From: Bacillota bacterium
Lineage (GTDB): Bacteria > Bacillota > Desulfotomaculia > Desulfotomaculales > Desulfallaceae
Length of the DNA: 64,000 nt
NCBI GenBank assembly: GCA_023439185.1
Contig: JAEXOR010000065.1
Coordinates: forward strand, 186,001 to 250,000
Direction of reading: 5' to 3'
Shown here piece after piece: positions 8,471 through 16,907 of the stretch. The position numbers were made by a program, and so were the translations under genes. Within the stretch, counting starts at the first letter, position 1, and each line of letters begins with the position of its first letter. The notes under the pieces are model-generated. The model was not told where the DNA came from. It saw only the letters and a list, made by a program, of their open reading frames with translations, and ran no database searches.

Positions 8471-8665
8471 TCAATCATTATTGGTTTTTACAATATTTCC
8501 GAGAACTTGCTCCATAAACTTAGAATCAGACCTAATAATGGTTTCATATACTATCAAGTATTTTAATAAGTAATTGAATCCTGTTCCAATCTGGAATGCC
8601 GTCAGGTTAAAGGCGGATGTTTCAATAGCCGACTGTCCCGGAGTGCCATTATTAAAACTATTCAT
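8471..8665 (-). CDS. Possible small protein (64 aa)
   Basis: Starts at ATG 8665 behind AAAGGA (7 nt). No recognised domain; the composition is ordinary for a protein (TAFQIGTGFNYLLKYLIVYE). Divergent from the 8695 gene with only 29 bp between starts. It could equally be a chance frame. Confidence 0.4.
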   Translation of the reverse strand: MNSFNNGTPGQSAIETSAFNLTAFQIGTGFNYLLKYLIVYETIIRSDSKFMEQVLGNIVKTNND

Positions 8666-8694
8666 TCAACCATTCCTTTCAGGAGGTACTCATT

Positions 8695-9219
8695 ATGTAT
8701 ATGGAGTTATATGGTGATGCTTGCAAAATTGGCGAACATGCATTAGTTCTCTTTGGTAGCGGTAAGACATCAACTCAAAGAGGTTTGGGTGAAGAAATTA
8801 CAAACGATTGGTTGTACTTAGAAAGAACTAAAACTAATGTTCTTGCTGGATTTATAATACCGATGAATATAGTAATGTTAAGTCAAAAACCATCAAGTCC
8901 TAAAAAATTGGAATATCAGCCAACTGATCTTGCGCCAGTTAAATGGATGTTAAATCTCTTATCCCCAAAAGCAACGTATAATTCAAATATTGAAAAACCT
9001 ATTGAGCTAAACTTTCAAGAATTCACAAAGTTAAGTGAGTTTAATATTACTTTCTCTTTATCAAATGAACCGTTCATTCCCATCCCACAAAAAAATCTCA
9101 GCAAGGTCCAAGCTTTTATAGATATAGTTAAGCCAGTAAGTAACTCCATCAAATTTTTTGCAATCCCCTGGAAAGAAACCATAGAGGAAAGGATTACTCT
9201 TATCGAACAGATTTTATAA
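8695..9219 (+). CDS. Hypothetical protein, 174 aa
   Basis: Strong ribosome binding site (AGGAGG) before ATG 8695. AT-rich gene with codon use unlike the GC-rich stretches beside it, which points to recent acquisition. No signal peptide or known domain; mixed alpha/beta sequence. It is followed by the second copy of the element's terminator hairpin (9311-9355). Function unknown; its place in the XRE/Mrr zone fits an accessory or defence cargo gene. Confidence 0.7.
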   Translation: MYMELYGDACKIGEHALVLFGSGKTSTQRGLGEEITNDWLYLERTKTNVLAGFIIPMNIVMLSQKPSSPKKLEYQPTDLAPVKWMLNLLSPKATYNSNIEKPIELNFQEFTKLSEFNITFSLSNEPFIPIPQKNLSKVQAFIDIVKPVSNSIKFFAIPWKETIEERITLIEQIL

Positions 9220-9277
9220 GTTAACTTTAAGATTTCCATTCGACTACCAATGCAACTACGCTGATATCGGCGGCGCG

Positions 9278-9356
9278 GGTGGGCCGCAAATTATTGCGGG
9301 GAAGGATATATTTCCACGTTTTGGCAGGATATACGGACTGCCGCGTGGAATTTTTA
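9278..9356 (+). repeat. Second, shortened copy of the 3' part of the GC-rich RNA region
   Basis: The dyad GGGCCGCAA.TTATTGCGG and the final terminator hairpin of the 7.2-7.7 kb region reappear nearly base for base. The roughly 90 nt that separate them in the first copy, including the 7605-7655 hairpins, are missing. On the plus strand it ends in TTTTT and would terminate the 8695-9219 gene. Confidence 0.75.
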
Positions 9357-9731
9357 ATTTAGCCCTCTCTCAATGAGATAACGTATAGCGACAGACAGAG
9401 TTACGGCATCCACCGGATTATCGATCCCTATGTGGCCAGCCACATGCAGGCTGTTGCAGTTGGGCGGCACGTGGCCGCATCTCCGCAGGTTGGGCAACGA
9501 AACCAGATACCCGCAGGTAGTCTTTGCAAGATATACGTCCATGCTGGACCCGCAACCATAAACCTCAAAGTACTCACCAGCGCGGTGCATTATACGCACC
9601 GGCCAGTTCCTTTTTCCGGAGCCGGCCATAACGGTACCGACATGCACCACTTGGTTAAGACGGCGAATGCGCTCCAGCAAATCAGTCCGGGCAGCCGCTA
9701 TTTCCCCTTTCGGAAATTGAGTAATCGTCAT
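9354..9731 (-). CDS. Hypothetical protein, 125 aa
   Basis: Starts at ATG 9731 behind GGAGCG. Contains several cysteines (YGCGSS, TTCGY, RRCGHVPPNCNSLHVAG) that might bind metal. No recognised family. It lies 6 bp downstream of the XRE gene at 9738 and is surely co-transcribed with it. Confidence 0.62.
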   Translation of the reverse strand: MTITQFPKGEIAAARTDLLERIRRLNQVVHVGTVMAGSGKRNWPVRIMHRAGEYFEVYGCGSSMDVYLAKTTCGYLVSLPNLRRCGHVPPNCNSLHVAGHIGIDNPVDAVTLSVAIRYLIERGLN

Positions 9732-9737
9732 AAGATT

Positions 9738-9947
9738 TTACGCTCCTTCGGCGGACTTGGGTATGTTGTTGTAAAGCTCCCCCGGGGTTACGCCCAGTTC
9801 TTCGGCTATTTTTCTGAAGAGGCGGGGTGACGGGTCCGCGTTGCCGGTCTCAATTCTGGATAGGTATATGCTGGTGATACCCAACCTGTCGGCCAGTTGC
9901 GCTTGTTTAAGACCCTTTTCCTTGCGGATTTCCTTAATTCTATACAC
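9738..9947 (-). CDS. XRE-family repressor (69 aa)
   Basis: Cro/CI-type HTH: RIKEIRKEKGLKQAQLADRLGITSIYLSRIETG, followed by LFRKIAEELGV. GTG 9947 is chosen because GGTGG precedes it and the family normally begins about there. First gene of a two-gene unit with 9354-9731. Confidence 0.8.
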   Translation of the reverse strand: MYRIKEIRKEKGLKQAQLADRLGITSIYLSRIETGNADPSPRLFRKIAEELGVTPGELYNNIPKSAEGA

Positions 9948-10033
9948 TATAACCACCACCCGGGATTCATCAAATATCGCCATGTATTGACCTTGTTTAA
10001 CATTTGGAATAATATAGATTTAAACTCAGAGGT

Positions 10034-10190
10034 TTATTTTTTGCGTATAACCTCGTCTTCGCATTCGGCTAACAGCTCGCCGATGGGGATGCCGAAGAAT
10101 TTTTCGAGCCGCTGGGCAACCGCCCAGGATGGGTTGCATTGGCCTAACTCGATCATGCTATATGCTCTTTGTGAATAACTTGAGGTAAAA
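10034..10190 (-). pseudogene. C-terminal remnant of an XRE HTH gene
   Basis: On the minus strand, SQRAYSMIELGQCNPSWAVA followed by QRLEKFFGIPIGELLAECED reads as the second half of a Cro/CI domain (recognition helix onward), ending in TAA at 10034-10036. The first half is absent: upstream sequence (10160-10194) runs into the start of the divergent XRE gene at 10194. The remnant was probably made by recombination that brought in the 10194 gene. Confidence 0.65.
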
Positions 10191-10193
10191 TTT

Positions 10194-10409
10194 ATGAAAA
10201 ATAAAAATTTAAGATTGAAGGATCTGCGTATCTCAAAAAAATTAAGCCAAACAGCATTAGCAGAAGAAATTGGTATCAGCCAAAGAGCGATATCGTATTA
10301 TGAATCCGGCAAAGATACCCCATCTCTTGAAATACTCATTAGGATTGCTGATTACTTTAATGTCTCCCTTGATTACCTGGTCGGCCGTAGTGACTATCCT
10401 AAACCGTGA
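10194..10409 (+). CDS. XRE-family regulator (71 aa)
   Basis: Phage-repressor-type HTH: LKDLRISKKLSQTALAEEIG...ISQRAISYYESGKDTPSLEIL. AT-rich. Its stop codon overlaps a GTG of the membrane-nuclease gene downstream, so the two probably form one unit and this repressor may control that nuclease. Confidence 0.82.
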   Translation: MKNKNLRLKDLRISKKLSQTALAEEIGISQRAISYYESGKDTPSLEILIRIADYFNVSLDYLVGRSDYPKP

Positions 10410-10438
10410 GGATAATTTCAGTTGGCAGGTTAACTCTA

Positions 10439-11635
10439 ATGAACCCATTAATTTTAAAATTACTACCATTATTATTAGCAAGACTTATTGTGCTATTTTT
10501 GATTTGGATATATATTGCATCATCTCTTCCTTTTAACGAGGAATCTTTACAGGCTTCGGATTTAATGTACTTGGTTTTGTTTATTTTTATATCTATAGCG
10601 ATATACGCCTATGCTATATATCTAATAATTAAAAGCATCTCCAAACTTATTCACTCCTCACGACAAAATGGTGTCGATAAGAATAAATTGATTCCTAAAA
10701 AAAACATATCAGCATTGCTAAACGAAGAAATAGAAACCAATATTGCTAAATTTGTTGAATCATACATCACTCAAGAACAGCTTGTTAAACCAAATCAAGA
10801 TTTCTACTCCAAAAGGCTTAGAGAGGGGATTGAAGATCTCTGGTGTTTTTTGAATGACACTTATAATCTTGATATATCCAAAAGCGATTTGATTAGAAAG
10901 ATAAGCATTGTATTTGATGAAATTAACTACTCCAAATTTAAAGCAGAAATTTTATTGACTATCGGCCTTCAGGAAAACGAACTGATTGAAAGCAATTACC
11001 TATTCTACCTGAATGTTTATATTGTCAGATTTTATTTTCATCGTGATGATGATAAATGTTATGATGTTTATATGAAACGGTTTATTAACGAGCTTTTCCC
11101 GAATTTAGACATAGATTTCAGGCAAACAATATCCGACTTGCGTAATCAGTTAGATATCAAAATACGTTCAAGCAGAATGGAAAAAGTTTTGTCCTCCGGC
11201 ATTGCTATCGAGTACTGCACTATAGAAGATATAGATAATTCAAGCGCCGATGGAATTGATTTTGAACTTTTTGTCGCGGACCTCTTCCGCCAGATGGGTT
11301 ACCGTTGCGAAACAACAAAAAGAACCGGCGACATGGGCGCTGATATCATTGCTGAAAAAATCGGTGAAAAAATAGCCATACAGTGCAAAAGGAGCCGTAA
11401 TTCAATTTCTCCCAACGCCGTCCAGGAAGTTTTTACCTCAATTCAGTATTATAGCTGCGATAAAAGCATCGTTATTACAAATAGCGAACTAACATCAGGA
11501 GCCAAAGAACTGGCTAAAGTAAACAATATTGAGATTATAGAAAGAAGTCAGCTTGAATCATTGATGAAGAAATTTCCAGTAAAGAAAGATGTTTTATCCT
11601 CGCGCCACCCCACAAATATTGCTAATAATATGTAA
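10439..11635 (+). CDS. Membrane-anchored Mrr-type restriction endonuclease
   Basis: Two N-terminal membrane helices (about residues 5-25 and 40-65 of the ATG 10439 version), a long helical middle with an HxRDDDKCYD segment, then a C-terminal Mrr-like PD-(D/E)xK domain. Its signature is DFELFVADLFRQMGY...GDMGADIIAE...IAIQCKRS, where E, D and QxK are the catalytic set. A late GTG start at 10406 would overlap the XRE stop; ATG 10439 has AGG 9 nt upstream. Mrr-like enzymes cut modified DNA, so a defence role against phage or incoming DNA is likely but inferred. AT-rich, hence probably acquired cargo. Confidence 0.82.
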   Translation: MNPLILKLLPLLLARLIVLFLIWIYIASSLPFNEESLQASDLMYLVLFIFISIAIYAYAIYLIIKSISKLIHSSRQNGVDKNKLIPKKNISALLNEEIETNIAKFVESYITQEQLVKPNQDFYSKRLREGIEDLWCFLNDTYNLDISKSDLIRKISIVFDEINYSKFKAEILLTIGLQENELIESNYLFYLNVYIVRFYFHRDDDKCYDVYMKRFINELFPNLDIDFRQTISDLRNQLDIKIRSSRMEKVLSSGIAIEYCTIEDIDNSSADGIDFELFVADLFRQMGYRCETTKRTGDMGADIIAEKIGEKIAIQCKRSRNSISPNAVQEVFTSIQYYSCDKSIVITNSELTSGAKELAKVNNIEIIERSQLESLMKKFPVKKDVLSSRHPTNIANNM

Positions 11636-11810
11636 TACGGCTAGGAAAGGCTACGAAATAACTATCTTACTGCAGAATTATTAGTTAATGTGTTATAATT
11701 TGTTTCTAATTTTAGAATAAGAGGGTTAACCTGTCAATTTTATTTTTGCCCATTTTAATTCTAAATTTAGATTTAGGTCTATTAAATCTAAAATTTTGGA
11801 GTGATTGCTC

Positions 11811-12512
11811 ATGTTTTCTTATTATTCCACATGGAATAAACTAAATCATGTTGATATGGCAGTCCTGCCGATTGGCTCAACGGAGCAGCACGGTCACCAC
11901 CTCCCTATTTTTACGGATAGTCTAATCGCTTCGGCGGTGGCCAAGGGCATAGCCGAGCGTTTTGACAACTCATACTTATTGCCCCTGCTCCCCTTCTCAT
12001 CATCCTTTGAGCATGCCGGCTTTCCCGGCTCGGTATCACTCAAAGTTACCACTCTAATTGCAGTTATAAATGACGTATTAGAGGCATTGGAAATGTCCGG
12101 AATTAAAAGATGTGTCATTGTCTCCGGGCATCAGGGCAACTTCTTCCTGAAAAACTATGCGCAGGAAGCCAACCGGTACCGCCCGCGTATATTGCAACTG
12201 CCTACAAAAAAAGCCTGGGAGCTGGCGTATGAGAAAGCCGGTATTTCAACCACCATCAGCCGTGACATGCACGCCGGCGAGGGGGAAACGTCTTTAATCA
12301 GGCATATCGCTCCGGAGACGATAAACGAGTCCGGCATTGTGGATGTTGACTCTCCGGACAGGCCCCTTTTCGAAGTTCTGGGCATCAAGCCGTACACGCC
12401 CACCGGTGCGATTGGGTACCCCACCCGCGCCACTGCGGATAAAGGCCAAAAAATATTGGAAACGCTCATTGGAGAATCCGAAAAGCTCATAAAACTGTTT
12501 ATAGAGGATTAG
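11811..12512 (+). CDS. Creatininase-family amidohydrolase
   Basis: About 233 aa. The creatininase fold binds two metals and opens cyclic amides (creatinine amidohydrolase, MftE-like and FAPy deformylase-like members). Conserved motifs: LPIGSTEQHGHHLPIFTD at the N terminus, SGHQGN in the middle, DMHAGEGETS after it. ATG 11811 is chosen for GGAG 9 nt upstream. It lies 4 bp before a GntR regulator, so the pair may be a substrate-sensing unit. The real substrate cannot be told. A dyad TTATTCCA-CA-TGGAATAA sits in its first codons (11822-11839). Confidence 0.88.
   Translation: MFSYYSTWNKLNHVDMAVLPIGSTEQHGHHLPIFTDSLIASAVAKGIAERFDNSYLLPLLPFSSSFEHAGFPGSVSLKVTTLIAVINDVLEALEMSGIKRCVIVSGHQGNFFLKNYAQEANRYRPRILQLPTKKAWELAYEKAGISTTISRDMHAGEGETSLIRHIAPETINESGIVDVDSPDRPLFEVLGIKPYTPTGAIGYPTRATADKGQKILETLIGESEKLIKLFIED
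11822..11839. repeat. Dispersed palindrome, site 1 (candidate parS/operator)
   Basis: TTATTCCA-CA-TGGAATAA: 8-bp perfect arms with a 2-bp centre. Same core as the sites at 26097, 39696 and 40114. Confidence 0.6.
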
Positions 12513-12516
12513 AACA

Positions 12517-13635
12517 ATGCCGAGGAAACATAAATGGCAACAAATTGCCGACAATTTAAGGGAACAAATCCTAAACGACCGGCTTAAGCCCGGCCAGGAG
12601 TTCCCCACTACCAAAGAACTAATGATAATGTTTGACACGCACGTAAATACCGTGCAACAGGCAGTGAACAGGCTAATTGCCGAAGGGCTTGTTATTTCAT
12701 CCGGCAGCGGCAGCAGTAAAAGAATTGTTGCCCGGCCGCCCATCCGGTCAACCCGGAGCTGCGGGTTCCCGGAGGACGCCGGCGCCGCCGGCCGGCAGGA
12801 AATATTAGAGCTTCGGCTAATATCTTCCCGGCAGGATTTGCCCGACGCCGTTTTAAAGGCAACCGGCACACCCGTCTTGTTATACAAAACCCGGCAGTGG
12901 CGGGACGGGGTGGCGGTAGCGATTTCGGAAGCATACCTGCCCAGGCCGCTGCCCCTGGAAAGGTTTTTAGTTGAGTTGCAGTCCCCTTCTGTCAGTTTAT
13001 ATAACTTAATGCGCAATTATGGTTTTGATCCAAACATTTGCAGAGAAACCTTAATAGCAGCGCCGGCCACTCCGGAAGAACAAGAAATACTAAATATGCC
13101 TCAATATTCTGCCTGGCCCGTGGTGCACATCACAAGGCTGGTCTATGATCCGGAAGGCAGCCTGCTTGAATATTGCCTGCTGCTTGACCGGGCTGACTCA
13201 TATGAATTTAGTTACGAGTTTGTATTGTCGAAGCCAGAGCAAAAAAGTGTAGGTTTATTAGTTGCAGAAACATCCCCGGCTTACGCAGGGAACGGAAATG
13301 ATCAAAAGAAATGGTACCTTGAGGATCGACATGATGCGGATTTCCTGTGCCGGCTTTTAAGCGAAAATGTTATTAAGCCAACCATACATGGTCAGGCACT
13401 CACGCGAGAGCAAAAAGAGGGACTTATTAAATTTATTAAGTCCAATAGCAAAATACTATCTGCTTTTAATGATGATCAGGAACTTCCGGAAGAGTATGCA
13501 GCCCATGACGAAGGTGAAAAACCATTCGACCTAAAAAGGGAACCGGAAGTGGCTGCGCTTATTAAAACCTCTGACATAATAAGTGAGATGTTGCATAGGT
13601 ACCTGAAGGAGATGGAAAAAATAGAATTAAGCTAA
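12517..13635 (+). CDS. GntR-family transcriptional regulator with UTRA domain and C-terminal extension
   Basis: 372 aa. N-terminal winged HTH (residues 5-75: QQIADNLREQIL...KPGQEFPTTKELM...NTVQQAVNRLIAEGLV). A UTRA-type ligand-binding domain follows (about 90-235: YKTRQWRDGVAVAISEAYL, ending RADSYEFSYEFVLSK). An unusual charged extension of about 130 aa comes next, with no recognised fold. HutC-like GntR proteins repress until a small ligand binds, and some, such as KorSA, control transfer of mobile elements. Coupled to the creatininase gene, so the ligand may be that enzyme's substrate. Confidence 0.85.
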   Translation: MPRKHKWQQIADNLREQILNDRLKPGQEFPTTKELMIMFDTHVNTVQQAVNRLIAEGLVISSGSGSSKRIVARPPIRSTRSCGFPEDAGAAGRQEILELRLISSRQDLPDAVLKATGTPVLLYKTRQWRDGVAVAISEAYLPRPLPLERFLVELQSPSVSLYNLMRNYGFDPNICRETLIAAPATPEEQEILNMPQYSAWPVVHITRLVYDPEGSLLEYCLLLDRADSYEFSYEFVLSKPEQKSVGLLVAETSPAYAGNGNDQKKWYLEDRHDADFLCRLLSENVIKPTIHGQALTREQKEGLIKFIKSNSKILSAFNDDQELPEEYAAHDEGEKPFDLKREPEVAALIKTSDIISEMLHRYLKEMEKIELS

Positions 13636-13664
13636 AAAAGTATAAACAATCGCTTTAGTTATAA

Positions 13665-13700
13665 GTCCGAATGCCCTTTGTGGCATTTGGACTTTAATGA
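13665..13700 (+). terminator. Terminator-like hairpin after the GntR gene
   Basis: GTCCGAATGCC pairs with GGCATTTGGAC (one mismatch), 6-nt loop, then TTTAATGATTTT. It would end the creatininase-GntR transcript. Confidence 0.6.
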
Positions 13701-13745
13701 TTTTAGATACGATTCTACTAAAGAACTGGCCTTCTCTTGCCGATT

Positions 13746-13785
13746 AATAGGACAAATGTCCTATTACAAGGACATTTGTCCTATT
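13746..13785. repeat. 17-bp perfect inverted repeat
   Basis: AATAGGACAAATGTCCT, spacer ATTACA, AGGACATTTGTCCTATT. Each arm is itself nearly palindromic (GGACA..TGTCC), so the unit may be two adjacent operator sites or a cruciform. It lies 10 bp from the IS21 left end. Confidence 0.7.
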
Positions 13786-14095
13786 GGGTGCGATTGTCAA
13801 GAAAAAAGTGATCCATTTGCCAGAAAAAAAGTGATCCACCAACGCCAGAAAAAAAGTGATCCATTACAGAGAAAATGCTGGGAAAATATTGATCCACTCT
13901 GCGTCTATTCAATCTGCAGTAAGTCTTTAGGTCTCTGGGAAAATAAAAATCATTTGCAGCAACAGGGGCTGTGGGTATGTGGGCAACGCCGTTTTTGCGT
14001 TGTCCAAGCGGGTGTGGATTTATGGCTAACCCTGCTCCTGGAGGATTAGCCATAAATCCATGCCCGCGGCATATCCACAGCCCAACGCTCTGAAG

Positions 14096-14374
14096 TTAGT
14101 CGAGATCAAATAGATTAAACAACTTTTGATATTTCTGATAAGCCGGGTAATCGTAAAACGCTTCATAAATATCACTGTGAAGATCAAAATACGGTTTTGG
14201 CTGTCCTGCTGGAGTCAGATTGTTTACCTGGCTGCGTAAATCTAAAACCATCTTTTCAAGATTCTTTGTGTAGCCAAGAACAGTACTGATGAGCTCTGCT
14301 GTTTCCTGTTTCTCTATCAGTTCGAGCATCTTGATATCGTACATTGGTTCAGCAAGAATGTCTTTTTTCGGCAT
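14096..14374 (-). CDS. Passenger protein of the IS21 element (92 aa)
   Basis: Lies between istB and the left terminal repeats, 6 bp after istB, same strand. Helical, acidic, no known domain (MLELIEKQETAELISTVLGY). Its ribosome binding site is weak. Either an accessory transposition gene or a gene captured by the IS. Confidence 0.6.
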   Translation of the reverse strand: MPKKDILAEPMYDIKMLELIEKQETAELISTVLGYTKNLEKMVLDLRSQVNNLTPAGQPKPYFDLHSDIYEAFYDYPAYQKYQKLFNLFDLD

Positions 14375-14380
14375 ATCGTA

Positions 14381-15148
14381 TTAACCTCGTTTTCCTGATA
14401 ATGTTTGTTCTAAACGGTATGATTCTTTAACATTCATGTTGAGTATGTGTGACCGGAAGGTCACCCGGTCAATTAGAGCGGCAACCATAATTTCATTTTC
14501 AAACAGTTGGGTCCAGGTTGAAAACCCAAGATTGGTGGTTATGATGATACTCGCTCTTTCAGCACGTTCGGATATGACCTGGAACAGCATCTCCGATTGG
14601 TGACGGTTAAAGGTAAGGTAGGAAAGCTCGTCCAGAATGAGCAAATCAGTTTTTGCCAGGCTTTGTTCAAGTTTGGATAGCCGATGGAACTGAATAGCCT
14701 CCGCAAGTTCATTGGCCAGGTTTACCGCTGTGTAGAATCTGACGTTAAATCCGGCGTAGCAGGCTTTCATACCCAAACCGATACCAATATGAGTTTTGCC
14801 GGATCCCGGGTTTCCGATCATTACGATGTTTTGACGATTTTTTATGAAATCACAGCTTGCCAGCTCCCAGATGTGGGATTGGGATACATGTTCCAGCCTG
14901 CTGTAATCAAATTCGTCCAGGGTTTTCATGACCGGGAAACGGGCTTTCTTGATGCGGCGCCTTTGACCTGCTTCCTGTCTTTGCAAAACTTCAAGTTTCA
15001 TGAGTTCGCATAGAAAATTGTCGTAGCCGTCGCCGGGAGCAAGTTGCCTGATAATATTTTCATAACCGGGGAACGTCGGAGTTCTTAGCTGCTTTGCATA
15101 AAGTTTGATGGCCTCTTTAACGGGGTTGATCTCCGTTACACTACTCAT
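14381..15148 (-). CDS. istB: IS21 transposition helper ATPase IstB
   Basis: 255 aa AAA+ protein of the IstB/DnaC class. Walker A GNPGSGKTHIG (about residue 112), Walker B LLILDELSY, and the sensor-region motif SIIITTNLGF. Stimulates IstA and prevents self-targeting. Its ATG overlaps the istA stop by 4 nt. Normal length, apparently intact. Confidence 0.95.
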   Translation of the reverse strand: MSSVTEINPVKEAIKLYAKQLRTPTFPGYENIIRQLAPGDGYDNFLCELMKLEVLQRQEAGQRRRIKKARFPVMKTLDEFDYSRLEHVSQSHIWELASCDFIKNRQNIVMIGNPGSGKTHIGIGLGMKACYAGFNVRFYTAVNLANELAEAIQFHRLSKLEQSLAKTDLLILDELSYLTFNRHQSEMLFQVISERAERASIIITTNLGFSTWTQLFENEIMVAALIDRVTFRSHILNMNVKESYRLEQTLSGKRG

Positions 15149-16614
15149 ACTGCAGCACCCCTGTTAATCAGGACGTCATATTTGTCAAACTGCGGTTTTG
15201 CCACTTCTACCTCAAGTAGGGGATGTACCGGGGCCGGTGCGTTTACCGGTATTAGATACGCCCGTACTTGCTCTACGGTTATTTCCGGAGTCTTTATACG
15301 GCCGATAGCTGACATGAGTTTGTCCTGGCCATAGTCAATAAACAGCCGCAATAGTTTTACCATTTCCCGTGGCCCACAAAGACGCCTGCCCAGTTTGAGC
15401 AGTTCTGCGGAGATGTTGTTCTTTACCGGCTTGGCGTTGTAGACGCTGCGGGGTCTTTGCTCTATAAGGTCTATGTAATGCTCAAGCCGGTAGTCGGTTT
15501 TTCCCCGCTCGTAACAGCGGGTATATCTGGCGATCTCTGTGTTGCGGGATAGCATCAGGACTACGTTACCGTAACCCTTGATACTGATCTCTTTGCCGGC
15601 ATATTTTACGGGCACAGAGTAGTGGTTGTAGTCAAAGCGTACCGTGGAATAATCATCAACGGTTGCTGTGATGCTCTTACTGGGATCAAACTTGTATTTG
15701 GGCAGTGCAGTCAGGGCTGCCCGGGCAACCTGGGCCATTTCTCCTACGGTCTGCTGCCTGCCTTTTATTTGATGCTCACGATATTTTAGGCATCTGTTGC
15801 GTATTTCAGCGTTTAGCTCCTCCAGTGTGTCTACACGGGGGATTGGCACCAAAATGTTGCGTCTGGCCCAGCCGACAAGCCCTTCCACGAGACCTTTCTC
15901 GTGGCCAGCGGCTATGTTGCAAAAGTCACATTGAAAGGCGTAGTGGGCGGCTAATGCTTTGTATCTGTCCTGCATTTTTGCATGAACTCCGAAGCCTTCT
16001 TTAACTGCCACTTTGGCGTTATCGAAGATGATGCGTAGCGGTGCGCCGCCAAAATATTCAAAGCCGGCTATCTGGCCTTCAAGAAAGCTTTCTTCGTTCT
16101 GACGGAAGAATGCAATGCAGTAGATATCTGCACTATAGCATTCGCGCATACAAAACAGGTTGATCTTTTTCTTAGTGCCGGCCAGGTAGATAGTGGCCTG
16201 GCCCCAGTCAATCTGGATCGCTTCGCCGGGTTCATATGACAGGGGGATAAATACTTTTTTCTGCTTGTCTTTTAGAGTGGCTACGATTTCCCGTATTGTC
16301 GATTCACCGCCGGTAAAGCCTTTTTCCTCAACAAGTCTAAGATATATTCTCCTGGCGGTGTGCTGTTGTTTTTTGATATTTTCTTCTTCGTCACTGGTAA
16401 GGCAGTTCTTAATAAATTCCATGATATCTTCTGTTATTACATAGCGCTGCCTGCCGCTTGTTCCTTGGCGGTCCCATGGTACCCGGGAACCATTACAGTA
16501 TTTCTTGACGGTGTTACGTGATATCCCGAGAGCGTTGGCAATAGCTCTTTGTGATTTGCCTTCATGCTCATACAGATACCGGATCTTTTGGTAAATGTCC
16601 ACTTCAATTATCAC
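15145..16614 (-). CDS. istA: IS21 transposase IstA
   Basis: 489 aa DDE transposase. N-terminal HTH (GKSQRAIANALGISRNTVKKY), a retroviral-integrase core starting at about residue 125 (GEAIQIDWGQA with the first Asp; IIFDNAKVAV with the second; EKGLVEGLVGWARR with the Glu) and a beta-rich C-terminal domain. Looks intact, so the IS could still be active. Confidence 0.95.
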   Translation of the reverse strand: MIIEVDIYQKIRYLYEHEGKSQRAIANALGISRNTVKKYCNGSRVPWDRQGTSGRQRYVITEDIMEFIKNCLTSDEEENIKKQQHTARRIYLRLVEEKGFTGGESTIREIVATLKDKQKKVFIPLSYEPGEAIQIDWGQATIYLAGTKKKINLFCMRECYSADIYCIAFFRQNEESFLEGQIAGFEYFGGAPLRIIFDNAKVAVKEGFGVHAKMQDRYKALAAHYAFQCDFCNIAAGHEKGLVEGLVGWARRNILVPIPRVDTLEELNAEIRNRCLKYREHQIKGRQQTVGEMAQVARAALTALPKYKFDPSKSITATVDDYSTVRFDYNHYSVPVKYAGKEISIKGYGNVVLMLSRNTEIARYTRCYERGKTDYRLEHYIDLIEQRPRSVYNAKPVKNNISAELLKLGRRLCGPREMVKLLRLFIDYGQDKLMSAIGRIKTPEITVEQVRAYLIPVNAPAPVHPLLEVEVAKPQFDKYDVLINRGAAV

Positions 16615-16820
16615 CCTTTCTCCTCCTGTATCTCAGTGCTCGGTTTCCCTTCGAAGGATACAGGATTTTATTGAAAGTGGATCACTTTTTTTCTGGCGTC
16701 TCCCTTATTTTTGGATCACTTTTATTGTAGCGTTTATATATTGGGCTGAATCGATAAGCAAATGTGGTGGTGAATTTTATTTTGAGCATAAAAATCATGG
16801 CATACTTTTTTGTTTTATTT

Positions 16821-16857
16821 CGGTGACAGTAATAATAACTGCCACCGATTTTTTTTC
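16821..16857 (+). terminator. Terminator-like hairpin right of the IS21 element
   Basis: CGGTG.CAGT pairs with ACTG.CACCG, 7-nt loop, then TTTTTTTT. It would stop transcription entering from the left before the ImmA-like gene. Confidence 0.6.
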
Positions 16858-16907
16858 GACATATTTCGCCTTTTTATATTAAGCTAACTAACTTGGGAAG
16901 GTAAACC

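Larger units (their letters stand above)
13795..16732 (-). mobile_element. IS21-family insertion sequence
   Basis: About 2.9 kb carrying istA, istB and one extra gene on the minus strand. Both ends show the multiple terminal repeats typical of IS21. The left end has three successive copies of AAAAAAGTGATCCA (near 13802, 13826 and 13850) and a degenerate fourth (TATTGATCCACT). The right end has two inverted copies (GGATCACTTTTTTT at 16679 and GGATCACTTTTATT at 16713). Exact termini and target duplication are uncertain by a few bases. Confidence 0.85.

Noticed and set aside
8584..8598. TTCCA-ATC-TGGAA, similar to the dispersed palindromes
   Set aside because: The centre is 3 bp instead of 2 and the flanks do not match, so it is not counted as a site.
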